From Malaciobacter halophilus (GTDB taxonomy: Bacteria > Campylobacterota > Campylobacteria > Campylobacterales > Arcobacteraceae): 49,698 bases of DNA. Location: contig NZ_NXIF01000012.1 in assembly GCF_002837275.1 (NCBI RefSeq), forward strand, positions 1 to 49,698, written 5' to 3'. This document shows, one piece after another, positions 1 through 9,200 of the stretch. The position numbers and the translations under genes are program-made. The notes under the pieces are model-generated. The model searched no databases. It saw only the letters and a list, made by a program, of their open reading frames with translations, and was not told the origin of the DNA. The first letter of the stretch is position 1. The number at the start of each line of letters is the position of its first letter.

Positions 1-1788
1 AAAATCTCAAATGATATGGATAAAACTTTTTCAATATTTATAGATTTTTTTAAAAGAGCAAATACAACAAATGAAAAAATTGAAACAAAAAATATGAAAT
101 TTTATGAATTTAAAGAGCTTGCAATAAATGCAAATAAAATGATAGATATTAAGTTGCAAAATGAGTACGAAATAGAGTCTAAAAATAAAGAAGTTCTTAT
201 AAATCTATCTTTACTAAATGAATACAAAAAAGCAGTTGATGCTAGTGCTATTGTTTCAAAAACAGATAAAAATGGTGTTATTACTTTTGCAAATGAAAAA
301 TTTTGTAAAATATCAGGTTTTTCAAAAGAAGAGTTAATTGGCTCAAAACATAGTTTAGTAAAACATCCAGATACTAAAACAGAAGTTTATCAAGAGCTTT
401 GGAAAACAATTTTAAATAAAAGAGTTTGGAAAGGGGTTTTAAAAAATAGAACTAAAGAAGGAAAAACATATTATGTAAAATCTACTATTGTTCCTATTTT
501 AGATTTACATAGTAATATTAAAGAGTTTATTGCAATAAGATATGATATTAGTGATTTAATAAATCAAGAAAAAAGAATAAAACTTCAAACAACAGATATG
601 CTAACAAATCTTCCAAATAGACAAAAACTTTTAGAGGATTTAGAAGCAAAAGATGGAATGATTTTAAGTGTATTTAATATTTTAAGATTTAAAGAAGTAA
701 ATGAGTATTTTGGATTTGAAATTGGAGATAAACTTTTATTAGAAGTTGCTAGAAAATTATATTCTTTATTAAATGATAGTAAACTAAGTTTATATAAGCT
801 TCAAGGAGATGAGTTTGCTATTCTTGCTCATGTAAATGAAATCTTCCTTGAAGATTTTAAAAAGAAGTGTTTTGAAATAATTAAACAAATAAAAGTAACA
901 AAATTTGAAGTAGAAGAGAATATTTTAGAAGTGAATTTAATATGTGGAATCTCTTCTGAAAAAAACTATTTTATAAATGCAGAAATGGCTAAGAATCACG
1001 CAAAATTAGAAAATAAAGATATTATTGTATTTGATGAAAATAGAGAAATAAAAAGTAATTTAATTGAAAATATAAATTGGACTAAAAAACTAAAAAAAGC
1101 ATTAAATGAAGATAGAATTGTTGTTTTTGCGCAACCAATTATTTCTAATGAAACAAATAAAATAGACAAATATGAGTGTTTAGTAAGAATGATAGATGAA
1201 GATGGCACAATTATCTCTCCTTTTAAATTTTTAAATGTTGCAAAAAAATCAAAACTTTATAGTGTTCTTACTCAAAAAGTTATAGAAAAGTCTTTTAACT
1301 ATTTTAAATATAAAGATGTAGAGTTTTCAATAAATCTTAGTTTAGAAGATATTTTGCATAAACCTACAATAAGCTTTTTAGAACAAATGTTAAATGAAAA
1401 TAAAAAAGCAGCTCAAAGATTTATAGTAGAAATAGTTGAAGAAGAGGGAATTGAAAACTATCAAGAAATTAGTGACTTTATAGAAAGACTTAAATATCTT
1501 GGATGTAAAGTTGCAATTGATGATTTTGGAACAGGGTATTCTAATTTTGAATATTTAATGAAGTTAAATGTTGATATAGTAAAAATTGATGGTTCGATGA
1601 TTAAATATATAAATCAAGATTTAAATGCAAAAGTTGTAACAGAGCTAATTGTATCTTTTACTAAAAAATTAAATATAAAAACAGTAGCAGAATTTGTTCA
1701 TTCTGAAGAGATTTTTGAGATAGTTAAAGATATGGGAATAGATTATTCACAAGGATTTTATTTAGGAACTCCAAAGGCAATAGAATAG
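1..1788 (+). CDS. PAS / degenerate GGDEF / EAL cyclic-di-GMP protein, 5' end outside window
   Basis: The frame is open from base 1, and the first ATG at 16 has no Shine-Dalgarno, so the gene probably starts upstream of the window, perhaps with a periplasmic sensor and membrane segments. Numbering from the ATG at 16, the visible part has a linker (about 1-75), a PAS domain (about 76-180, with DKNGVITFANEKF and GFSKEELIG), a GGDEF domain (about 195-340) and an EAL domain (about 360-590). The GGDEF signature reads LQGDEFAIL, so the first Gly is Gln and diguanylate cyclase activity is doubtful. The EAL motif reads ECL, but the metal and catalytic positions appear kept: Asn in NLS, Glu in EIVEEE, DDFGTGYSN, KIDGS, VAE and QGFYLG. 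It is therefore most likely a membrane-linked c-di-GMP phosphodiesterase with a regulatory GGDEF. It is convergent with the next gene and need not belong to the adhesin system. Confidence 0.85.
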   Translation, partial: KISNDMDKTFSIFIDFFKRANTTNEKIETKNMKFYEFKELAINANKMIDIKLQNEYEIESKNKEVLINLSLLNEYKKAVDASAIVSKTDKNGVITFANEKFCKISGFSKEELIGSKHSLVKHPDTKTEVYQELWKTILNKRVWKGVLKNRTKEGKTYYVKSTIVPILDLHSNIKEFIAIRYDISDLINQEKRIKLQTTDMLTNLPNRQKLLEDLEAKDGMILSVFNILRFKEVNEYFGFEIGDKLLLEVARKLYSLLNDSKLSLYKLQGDEFAILAHVNEIFLEDFKKKCFEIIKQIKVTKFEVEENILEVNLICGISSEKNYFINAEMAKNHAKLENKDIIVFDENREIKSNLIENINWTKKLKKALNEDRIVVFAQPIISNETNKIDKYECLVRMIDEDGTIISPFKFLNVAKKSKLYSVLTQKVIEKSFNYFKYKDVEFSINLSLEDILHKPTISFLEQMLNENKKAAQRFIVEIVEEEGIENYQEISDFIERLKYLGCKVAIDDFGTGYSNFEYLMKLNVDIVKIDGSMIKYINQDLNAKVVTELIVSFTKKLNIKTVAEFVHSEEIFEIVKDMGIDYSQGFYLGTPKAIE

Positions 1789-1806
1789 ACTAAACGTCTA
1801 TTCTAT
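1780..1806. terminator. Inverted repeat between convergent genes, possible bidirectional terminator
   Basis: An 11-bp perfect inverted repeat (ATAGAATAGAC, loop TAAAC, GTCTATTCTAT) covers the point where the two convergent genes meet. The stop codon of the EAL gene (1786-1788) and that of the response regulator (1790-1792, minus strand) both lie inside the hairpin. No strong T-run follows on either side, so intrinsic termination is only plausible; it could also block antisense read-through. Confidence 0.45.
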
Positions 1807-2461
1807 ATCCTATCCCTGAAACATTTTTTATAATCGTTTTTTCGATTTTTCTTCTTAAGTCTTTTACGATAGAACGTAATGCATCTTTAGTCATTTCACC
1901 TTCCCAAATGATTTGATTAAACTCTTCATAGCATACTGCTCTATCTTTATTTTTAACTAATACATCAAAAAACATTACTTCTTTACTTGATAAAGATATT
2001 AACTCACCTTTTTTAAAAAGTGCTTTATTGAATTTATCATAAGTTAATGTTTCTGATAATTTAATTACATTTGAACTATTTGAATCTAATGTTCTTACAC
2101 AATCTTTCAATGAATCAAGAAGTGTATTTAAGTTAAAAGGATAAATTAAATACTTAATTAGATGTAAGTTAATTGCATCATAAAGTTTCTTTTTATCTAA
2201 GTTATCAGTTGCTATGATAACTTGTGCTTTTTCATTTACACTTCTTATTTGTTTGATAAACTCTTCATTTGAAACTTCTGGAAAAGAGACATTATAAATA
2301 ACAATCTCTGGTTTTTCCTCTTTGTAGATTTCTATTGCATTGATGCAACAATCTGTTTCAATGAAGTTGTTACAATAAGATTTTAGTTCTGAAACAACAT
2401 ACTCCTCTTCCCTTTTCTTGTCATCCACATACAAGATTTTAATATGTTTTAAAGCGTTCAT
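1790..2461 (-). CDS. OmpR-type response regulator with an atypical, non-phosphorylatable receiver
   Basis: The 223-residue protein has a receiver fold (about 6-120) and a winged-helix trans_reg_C DNA-binding domain (about 130-223, with LSSKEVMFFDVLVKN and the closing GIGYRIDV). The acidic pair is present (YVDD, 13-14) and the switch Thr is kept (VIIATDN). The phospho-accepting Asp, however, is Asn in IVIYNVSFPE, and the conserved Lys of the usual KPF motif is Tyr (YLIYPFN). This points to a pseudo-receiver that works without phosphotransfer, for example by constitutive dimerisation or ligand binding. The start ATG is preceded by AGGAATGGGGAA, a good ribosome site. No histidine kinase is adjacent. 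Its target is unknown; the AT-rich spacer it shares with the 2777 gene is a candidate. Confidence 0.85.
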   Translation of the reverse strand: MNALKHIKILYVDDKKREEEYVVSELKSYCNNFIETDCCINAIEIYKEEKPEIVIYNVSFPEVSNEEFIKQIRSVNEKAQVIIATDNLDKKKLYDAINLHLIKYLIYPFNLNTLLDSLKDCVRTLDSNSSNVIKLSETLTYDKFNKALFKKGELISLSSKEVMFFDVLVKNKDRAVCYEEFNQIIWEGEMTKDALRSIVKDLRRKIEKTIIKNVSGIGYRIDV

Positions 2462-2776
2462 TTCCCCATTCCTAATAATAAGTCTTAGTTTAATGATAAC
2501 TACAAATAATTAAAATATAATTTAACTGTTTAAAGATAAAATTATAGTTTTATTATAAATAAATCTAATAAAAATTTTTTAAAATCCTATAATATGGTAC
2601 TTTGGCATATTTAAAATAGAAAAATAATAATTAATTTTAAGGAAAAAAGAATTTTCAAAAAAAAAACACAAATGTGACTTTTTTACACAAAATTAGTCAT
2701 AAGAATGTCAAATTTTAAGATTAGTAAACTAAGAAATTATTATGTATAATATAAAAAACATCTAAAGAATGAGAGC
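2462..2776. other. AT-rich divergent intergenic region
   Basis: This 315-bp spacer separates the response regulator (leftward) from the ATPase gene (rightward), so it must hold promoters for both. It is almost entirely A/T. I see no small gene with a ribosome site. A weak hairpin (CACA, AA, TGTG) at 2667-2676 is flanked by A and T runs. A convincing -10 box for the rightward gene is listed separately; I could not choose one for the leftward gene. Confidence 0.6.
2745..2750 (+). promoter_or_regulatory. Putative sigma-70 -10 box for the ATPase / glycosyltransferase operon
   Basis: A consensus TATAAT directly preceded by TG lies 26 bases before the ATG at 2777. No clear -35 box is present, which is usual in Campylobacterota, where upstream T-rich periodicity replaces it. 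In such AT-rich DNA the match could be chance. Confidence 0.45.
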
Positions 2777-4087
2777 ATGTTACTAAATAGAAATGAACAA
2801 CTAAAACAGTTACAAGACAATTTTGAAGCATTAACTTCAAAAATACATTTTATTTTTGGAAGAAAGTATATAGGAAAAACAGCATTAGTTACAAGTTTTT
2901 TGAAAAATAAAGAATCAATCTTTATTTCATTAAATGATATGAGTAGTAATTTACTCTTTTCTTCTATGGCTGATGAGATTATACGACACTTTTCAATATT
3001 TAATAGTAATCAGAATTTTAGCACCTTTGAAGATGTTTTAACTCTTTTAGAGAAACAAAATATTCAAAATAGACTTATAGTTGTAATAGAGGACTTTCAA
3101 AATATTTTAAAAGTTGATAAAACTGCTTTAGATATACTACTTTATTCTTGGAAAAAGAGATTAAGTAAAAAAAATATTTATTTAATTGTGACAAGTTCAG
3201 TTTTGTTTAAAGGTAATTATTTAGATAATATAAAAAAATATTCAACTATAACTTTTCTTAATAATTTAAGGTTTAATACAATAAACAATATTGTCAAAAA
3301 TCTTTCAAAACTTGACCAACTTTGTCTTTATACTCTTTTAGGTACATCTCCTAAGTATTTGAAATATTATAATAAAAACATGAACTTAGCAGAAAATATA
3401 TATGCAATATTTTTATCATCAAACTCATATTTATCAAATCTTGGAATAGATATATTAAAAGCAGAGATTCAAGATATAGGAACATATTGCTCAATTTTAT
3501 ATGCAATCTCTCTTGGAAAAACGAAAATTGGAGATATTGCAACTTTTTTAAATGTAAAATCAACTTATCTTACAAGATATATACAAAAGCTTCTTGATAT
3601 GATGATTATAGTTAAGCAAACACCTATTAATAGTGATGAAAAAAGTAGTAAGTTTGGAAGATACTTAATACAAGATAATGCACTAAATTTTTGGTTTTAT
3701 TATATCTACCCAAATAAAGCTTCCATACAAAAAGAGGATTTAACTGTTATTACTAAAAAGATTCAAGAAGATTTTATGAATAAAACTGTTCAAGAAAGTT
3801 ATAAAAGATATATAAAAGAGTATATAAATAATTATAAAAGAGAAACTTTTGGTTATGAACCTATAAATATAGGAAGTTGGTGGGATAATAATGGAAATGT
3901 TATTGATATAGTTGCATATGATAAAAAGACAATAACTTTTGTACTTGTATTGTGGCAAGATGAAGACATGGCTAAGATTTCATATGGAAGACTAAAAGTG
4001 ATTTCAGAAAAAGTTGAAACAACTTTACAAAAAAAGTATATTATTGTCTCTAAAAATAGTTTTTTAAATAGTAAAATAGGTATTTAA
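2777..4087 (+). CDS. Archaeal-type AAA ATPase with C-terminal DUF234-like domain
   Basis: The 436-residue protein starts with an ATPase domain. It has a P-loop FIFGRKYIGKTAL (about 26-38, equivalent to the usual GRRRVGKT), a Walker B-like VVIEDFQNI in which the family's DE order is reversed to ED, and a sensor-1-like LIVTSS. A winged-helix segment follows (about 235-285), then a DUF234-type C-terminus with DNALNFWFYYIYPN, SWWDNNGNVIDIVAY and VLVLWQDEDM. In relatives the C-terminus reads EIDIVA...ECKW, a PD-(D/E)XK-like nuclease core. Here the Glu is Val and ECK is replaced by VLV, so the nuclease centre looks dead. The stop codon abuts the TTG start of the next gene, so the two are translationally coupled. 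The family's role is poorly defined; a regulatory or assembly role beside the glycosyltransferase is a guess. Confidence 0.75.
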   Translation: MLLNRNEQLKQLQDNFEALTSKIHFIFGRKYIGKTALVTSFLKNKESIFISLNDMSSNLLFSSMADEIIRHFSIFNSNQNFSTFEDVLTLLEKQNIQNRLIVVIEDFQNILKVDKTALDILLYSWKKRLSKKNIYLIVTSSVLFKGNYLDNIKKYSTITFLNNLRFNTINNIVKNLSKLDQLCLYTLLGTSPKYLKYYNKNMNLAENIYAIFLSSNSYLSNLGIDILKAEIQDIGTYCSILYAISLGKTKIGDIATFLNVKSTYLTRYIQKLLDMMIIVKQTPINSDEKSSKFGRYLIQDNALNFWFYYIYPNKASIQKEDLTVITKKIQEDFMNKTVQESYKRYIKEYINNYKRETFGYEPINIGSWWDNNGNVIDIVAYDKKTITFVLVLWQDEDMAKISYGRLKVISEKVETTLQKKYIIVSKNSFLNSKIGI

Positions 4088-5635
4088 TTGAATAAAGAGT
4101 TAAAAAAAGCAATATTTTATCATGAAAATAAAAAATTAAAAGAAGCCACTATAAGGTATGAAAAACTTTTAAAAAATCAAAGTAGTTTAAAAAGAAGTGA
4201 TTTGAGTATTTTATATGTAAATTATGCAAATATTTTGTTTTTAGATTATGATTTTAAAAAAAGTGTTTTTTATTATAAAAAAGCTTTAAATATTGATGAG
4301 TTCTCTTATAAAACTCATTTTAATCTAGGTGTTGCTTATTTACAATTAGATAGTTTAAAAAAGGCTATTAGCTCATTTTTAGAAGCAATAAAATTAAAAA
4401 AAGATTATTTAAGTGCATACGTTAATTTAGGAGTTTGTTATAAAAGGCTAGAAAAATATGATATGGCATTACAAACATATAAAAAAGCAATTTTATTAAA
4501 CCCTAATGATGTTGATGTGATTTTTAACTATTCAAATACATTATATAATTTAGAAAGATTTAATGAAGCAATAAAAGGATTTAAAAAAGTTATAAATATA
4601 CAAAGATTTCATTATAAAGCTTATTATTCAATGGGAATCTCTTATTTAGCTCTTGGAAAATATAGTGATGCACTTTTTTGTTATGAAAAAGCAATAGAAT
4701 TCAAACCAGATTATGCAGATGCCCATTTTGCAAAATCAAATATTCTTTTATTGTATGGAGATTATAAAAAAGGTTTTGAAGAGTATGAGTATAGATGGGA
4801 AGCTAAAAATGAACTAAAGAAGATATCATATGGTATACCTACTTATGATGGTGAGGATTTAACTAATAAAACTATTTTAATACAACAAGAACAAGGCTTT
4901 GGAGATAATATACAGTTTATTAGATTTATCAATTTAGTTTTACAAAAGGGTGCAAAAAAAGTCTATTTTGCAGTAAAAAAGGAGCTAAAACTTATATTTG
5001 AGAACTCTTTTAAAGAAGTTCATTTTGTATCAAATAAAACCTCTCTTGAAGATGTAGATTATTTTTGCTCTCTTATGTCTTTAGCAAAAGTTTTTGATAT
5101 TAGAGTAAATAACTTAATTACAAATGAACCTTATTTAAAACCACTTTTAAGTAAGAAGAATATTTTAAAAAAAGGTTTTGATTATCATGTTGCTTTTGCT
5201 TGGCAAGGGAATAAGGAGCATAAAAATGATAAAAATCGTTCTGTTGATATAAGCTATTTTAAGATACTTTTCAAAGAGTTTCCAAATATTGCTTTTTATT
5301 CACTTCAATTAAATGAAAAAGAGAATTTTTATAATTATGAAAATGTATTTGATTATAGTAAATATATATCTAATTTTAATGATAGTGCACACATCGCAAA
5401 TAGTATGAATTTGATAATCTCTATTGATAGTAGCCTTGCTCACTTAAGTGGTGCTTTAAAGAAAAAAACTTGGTTGATTTTGCCTTTTGTTCCTGATTTT
5501 AGGTGGATGATAGATACTGAATTTACTCCTTGGTATAGTAGTTTAAAACTGTATAGGCAAGATGAAACAAAAGATTATTTAAAAGTTTTTCAAAAAATAA
5601 AATCTGATTTAAGAGCAGAGCTTAATAAGAATTAA
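4088..5635 (+). CDS. TPR-glycosyltransferase fusion protein, upstream copy
   Basis: The start is a TTG immediately after the TAA of the ATPase gene; ATAGG seven bases upstream can serve as ribosome site and no in-frame ATG lies close by. Residues 1 to about 230 are six or seven 34-residue tetratricopeptide repeats (for example AYVNLGVCYKRLEKYDMALQ). Residues about 255-510 form a GT-B domain of the glycosyltransferase-9 / TPR-GT kind, with QEQGFGDNIQFIRF, HVAFAWQGN, SIDSSLAHLSGA and PDFRWM. Such proteins transfer sugars, often to proteins recognised by the TPR superhelix, in the cytoplasm. It lies just before the giant adhesin gene and has a longer paralogue at 39188, so the adhesin is the likely acceptor. 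The sugar donor cannot be deduced from sequence. Confidence 0.8.
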   Translation: MNKELKKAIFYHENKKLKEATIRYEKLLKNQSSLKRSDLSILYVNYANILFLDYDFKKSVFYYKKALNIDEFSYKTHFNLGVAYLQLDSLKKAISSFLEAIKLKKDYLSAYVNLGVCYKRLEKYDMALQTYKKAILLNPNDVDVIFNYSNTLYNLERFNEAIKGFKKVINIQRFHYKAYYSMGISYLALGKYSDALFCYEKAIEFKPDYADAHFAKSNILLLYGDYKKGFEEYEYRWEAKNELKKISYGIPTYDGEDLTNKTILIQQEQGFGDNIQFIRFINLVLQKGAKKVYFAVKKELKLIFENSFKEVHFVSNKTSLEDVDYFCSLMSLAKVFDIRVNNLITNEPYLKPLLSKKNILKKGFDYHVAFAWQGNKEHKNDKNRSVDISYFKILFKEFPNIAFYSLQLNEKENFYNYENVFDYSKYISNFNDSAHIANSMNLIISIDSSLAHLSGALKKKTWLILPFVPDFRWMIDTEFTPWYSSLKLYRQDETKDYLKVFQKIKSDLRAELNKN

Positions 5636-5693
5636 GTATTCATTTAAGAATAATTTTATAAAAAATACATAAAAAAACAATAAAATTAACTTA

Positions 5694-5713
5694 ATTATGT
5701 TATATGACATAAT
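5694..5713. promoter_or_regulatory. Inverted repeat, candidate operator
   Basis: ATTATGT and ACATAAT are perfect reverse complements separated by six bases (TATATG). The 7-6-7 spacing resembles a binding site for a dimeric regulator and lies about 140 bp before the putative -10 box. It has some G/C content in an otherwise A/T spacer, which makes it stand out, but the binding protein is unknown. Confidence 0.35.
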
Positions 5714-5800
5714 ATTATCTAATCATAATAAAACTTCTATATATAGCTTTAAAAAGTAAAAGTAATCTAAAATAATTTTATATTATGTAATGAAACATAT

Positions 5801-5830
5801 AAAAATCATAAAAAATCATAAAAAATATAT
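5801..5830 (+). repeat. Tandem 10-mer repeat upstream of adhesin promoter
   Basis: AAAAATCATA occurs twice in a row, followed by the related AAAAATATAT. The A-tracts recur every 10 bp, in phase with the helix, so this block should be intrinsically bent. It ends about 20 bp before the putative -10 box, where it could act as an UP-like or H-NS-like architectural element. Confidence 0.5.
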
Positions 5831-5850
5831 TTATATACATTAAAATTAGA

Positions 5851-5856
5851 TATAAT
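5851..5856 (+). promoter_or_regulatory. Putative -10 box for the giant adhesin gene
   Basis: Consensus TATAAT, 39 bases before the ATG at 5896, just downstream of the phased A-tract block. No -35 box is evident. The assignment is tentative because of the base composition. Confidence 0.4.
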
Positions 5857-5895
5857 AAATAATAGTAACATTAAAGTGACAATTAAGGTAAAGAA

Positions 5896-6234
5896 ATGGC
5901 AAAAGATAATGAATTAGTAAAGTATTTAAATAGAAAAGTACAAATTAAAGGTAAACCACAAAGTGGAGAAAATATTGCAGTTTATGTAAGACCTGGAGAT
6001 AAAATTGACTTGCAATCAAATGAGTTAAACTTAGATGATGCAAAGTATAAACTTATTGGGGGAGATATTATCTTAGAGTTCCCTGATGGAGGTGTTTATA
6101 CTTTTGTATCTATGGCTTTAATGGGATATAATGATACTCCACCAAGCTTTACTATTGGTGGGAAAGATTTAACTTTAAGTACTATATTATCTGAAATTGA
6201 AGAGATTAATAATTTGCCATTAGAAGCAGTTTTA
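5896..6234 (+). other. N-terminal globular module of the giant adhesin
   Basis: Residues 1 to about 113 are unlike the rest: balanced charge, hydrophobic strands (YVRPGDKIDL, LIGGDIILEFPDGGVYTF) and a closing helix (LSTILSEIEEINNL). The pattern of a 'GDxIxL ... GGDLvxxFPDGG' strand pair resembles the prefix modules of BapA/LapF-type adhesins, but this is only by eye. It is followed by the acidic linker. By analogy with LapA it may stay in the periplasm or the TolC channel to hold the adhesin on the cell. Confidence 0.45.
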
Positions 6235-9200
6235 GCTAATGAGGACATAGATGTTGTTCCTAGCTCTGCTGAAGAAGTTAAAGAGTTAGAAGATGTTACT
6301 GAACAAAGCAGTAGTGCTACACCTATAATTGTTACTGAAGTTGAAGTAGATGAAGATGAAAATGAGTTTGATACTGAGTTTGAAGAACCTTTAGATGTAG
6401 AGATTCCACCAGAAATTCCTGAAGAAACAGAACCTCCTGTTATTGCTGAGCCTCCTACTGATGATGGTACTCCTGAAAAAGAGGATAATGATGCTCCTCC
6501 TGTTGAGTTTGCTTTCTCTTTGGATATGAAACATGTTTTACAAACACAAAATGAATCAATTCAAGGAAGTGGTGCAGATGCAAGTAGGGTATTAACTGTA
6601 AATGGTGGAGGAGGTTCATATTATGAAAATATCTATCCAAATAGTAATATTTCTGCTAATCCTTCAGAAATAGTTAAACAAACTAATCAAGAAGAAATGT
6701 CTTATAAAAATGCTGGAATTAACAATTATGATAGTGTATTAATAAACTCTGATAATCCAGATTATTTTGGAGAAGGATATACTTCAAGAACTATAACTTT
6801 AAATCCTACACAAGGTGCAGGTTTTAAAATTCAAAAAGTTTGGATAAGTTCAGATGATTTGCCTGAAGGTTTTAAAATACACAATGCTACTCAATCAGGT
6901 AATAGTTGGTTAATACAAAGAGATAATCCTGATACAGATGAAATAGAAGGTTTTACTGTTGATGCACAAGGAAATATAAATATTATAATGACTATGAATA
7001 CAGATGTTGATAAAGATTTTGCTTTAAATATAAAAGCACAAACTGTATTTGATATAAATAATATTTCTCCTGAATTGCAAGCAGATATAGAACCACCTAG
7101 TAAGACTACACATGAGTTTGATTTAACTATTGGAGTAAATTTAAAAAAGATAAATGATGAAAGTGATCCAAGTGAGTATAAATATCAAGAGATTGATAAT
7201 GATGATATTGATTTAATTGATGGTCAATCAGAACAAACAGGTTTTGTTATTAGTTCAAATATTAATGATACAAAACTTTATGGTTCAACAACTTTAAAAA
7301 ATACTATAAATGGTGGTATCTCAAATGATACTATTTATGCAGGAAATAATGATGATACTATTTATGGAAATAGTGGAGAAGACACAATTACTGCTTATGC
7401 AGGTGATGATACCATTGAATCAGGAACTGGAAATGACTTTATAGTTTCTGGTTTAGGTGATGATACTATTGATGCTGGAGAGGGTAATGATACAATAGAT
7501 TTTTCTCATATTGATAGTGTTAATCCTGAGGGAATTATTGCAGATTTAGTAAATGGAACTATTACAGGTGATGGAAATGATACTATTTCAAATATTGAAA
7601 ATGTAAATGGAACACAAGATATTGATATTATTATTGGTGATGATAAACAGAATATTTTAAATGGTAATAAAGGCTATGATACTATTAGTGGTGGAGCAGG
7701 AAATGATACTATTAATGGTGGAGAAGGAAATGATACTCTTGCAGGAAATGCAGGAAATGATTTTCTTGAAGGTGGAGTTGGAAGTGATACTGTAAGTTAT
7801 GAAGATGCTGTAAATAATGTAGATAATCAAGGTGTAGAAGTTATTTTAGACCAAGATTTTGAAGATGGTATTTATGGAACTGCTACTGGTATTGATGGAG
7901 CAGATGAATTAAAATCTATTGAAAATGTAATAGGTTCTAATTATGATGATACTATAACAGGAAATGCTTCAAAAAACACTATATCTGCATTAGCAGGTGA
8001 TGATACTATTTATGTTAGCTCAAATGATGATGTAATAGATGGTGGAACACACAATAGTAAAGGTGACACTATTGATGCATCAAATTCAAGTGTTTCTCAT
8101 ACAATAAATCTTAAAGAAGAGTATATCTTAGGTGAAGGATATACTCAAATTAAAAATGTTGAGAATGCCACAGGCTCAAGAGGTAGTGATACTATTATTG
8201 GTAATGATGATAATAATACACTAAAAGGTGGAATTAATAATGATACTTTAATTGGTAATGCTGGGAATGACTATTTAGATGGTGGAACAGAAAATGATAC
8301 TTTAAGTGGTGGAGCAGGTGATGATATTTTAGATGGTGGAGCAGGTGATGATGATTATGCTGATTATAGTGATGAGCAAAGCTCTATTAGTGTAGATTTA
8401 TCTAAAACTTCATCTCAAGATACAAAAGCTTCTGGAAATGATACTTTAAGAAATATTGAAAATTTAATTGGAACAGATTATGCAGATACACTAAAAGGTA
8501 ATAGCCAAGATAACTCAATTTTTGGTGGTTTAGGTAATGATACTATCTTGACAGGTGGTGGTGATGATTATGTAGATGGACAAAGTGGTTCTGATGATTG
8601 GATAAGTTTTGAAGGTGTAAGTGATACAGTAACTTTAGATTTATCAAAAACAGATAAACAATCTTCTGGATATGGAAACTTAACTATTTTAAATGTTGAA
8701 AATATTTTTGGTGGAAGTGGGAATGATACTTTTGATGGGAACTCTTCAAATAATACAATTTTAGCAAATCAAGGAAGTGATTTAGTAAGAGGTGCTCAAG
8801 GAAAAGATTATATTGATGGTGGCTTGAATGATGATACTTTATATGGAGATAGTGGAGATGATACACTTTTAGGTAAAGAAGATGATGATACTTTATATGG
8901 TGGAATAGGAAATGATTTTCTTGATGGTGGAATAGGAAATGATACACTTTTAGGTGGAAGTGGAAGTGATATTTTAGATGGTGGAGAAGATATTGATTTA
9001 GTTGATTACTCTTTAGAAAATAGTTCTGTAAAATTAACATTAGGTGATAATGGGATACAAACAACTGCTATTGTTGGTTTAGAACAAGATATTATTAGAA
9101 ATATAGAGAATGTAAAAGGCTCTACTGTTGATGATACTATTGTAGGTAATAATTTAGCAAATACAATCTATGGAAATAGTGGAAATGATACTATTGAGGC

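Larger units (their letters stand above)
5636..5895 (+). promoter_or_regulatory. Leader region of the giant adhesin gene
   Basis: This 260-bp, nearly pure A/T spacer contains no small gene. It holds an inverted repeat (5694-5713), two and a half tandem copies of a 10-mer (5801-5830), a TATAAT (5851-5856) and, at its end, the ribosome site TAAGG (5884-5888) seven bases before the ATG. It is probably the main promoter region for the adhesin and perhaps the secretion genes behind it. Confidence 0.55.

Noticed and set aside
1..1788. LapD-like c-di-GMP receptor controlling adhesin release
   Set aside because: The visible part has a PAS domain and an apparently intact EAL active site; no LapD-type HAMP before the GGDEF is visible and no lapG is nearby. 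The missing N-terminus leaves a small doubt.
2657..2684. Hairpin CACA-AA-TGTG between A and T runs, as terminator, small-RNA end or CRP/FNR site
   Set aside because: No rightward gene ends before it, the stem is only 4 bp before a mismatch, and the second half-site spacing (TGTG-N9-CACA) does not fit the CRP N8 spacing.
5651..5688. 9-bp A/T-only inverted repeat after the upstream glycosyltransferase gene
   Set aside because: With a 20-base loop and only A/T pairs, it is expected by chance in this composition and would be a poor terminator.
8684..9064. Minus-strand ORF opposite the adhesin, rich in His, Leu and Tyr
   Set aside because: It is the antisense shadow of repeated GGA/GAT/ACT codons. 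The same composition recurs at 9440, 9761, 12317, 13307, 16733, 25094 and 33257 and none has a credible ribosome site or recognisable domain.
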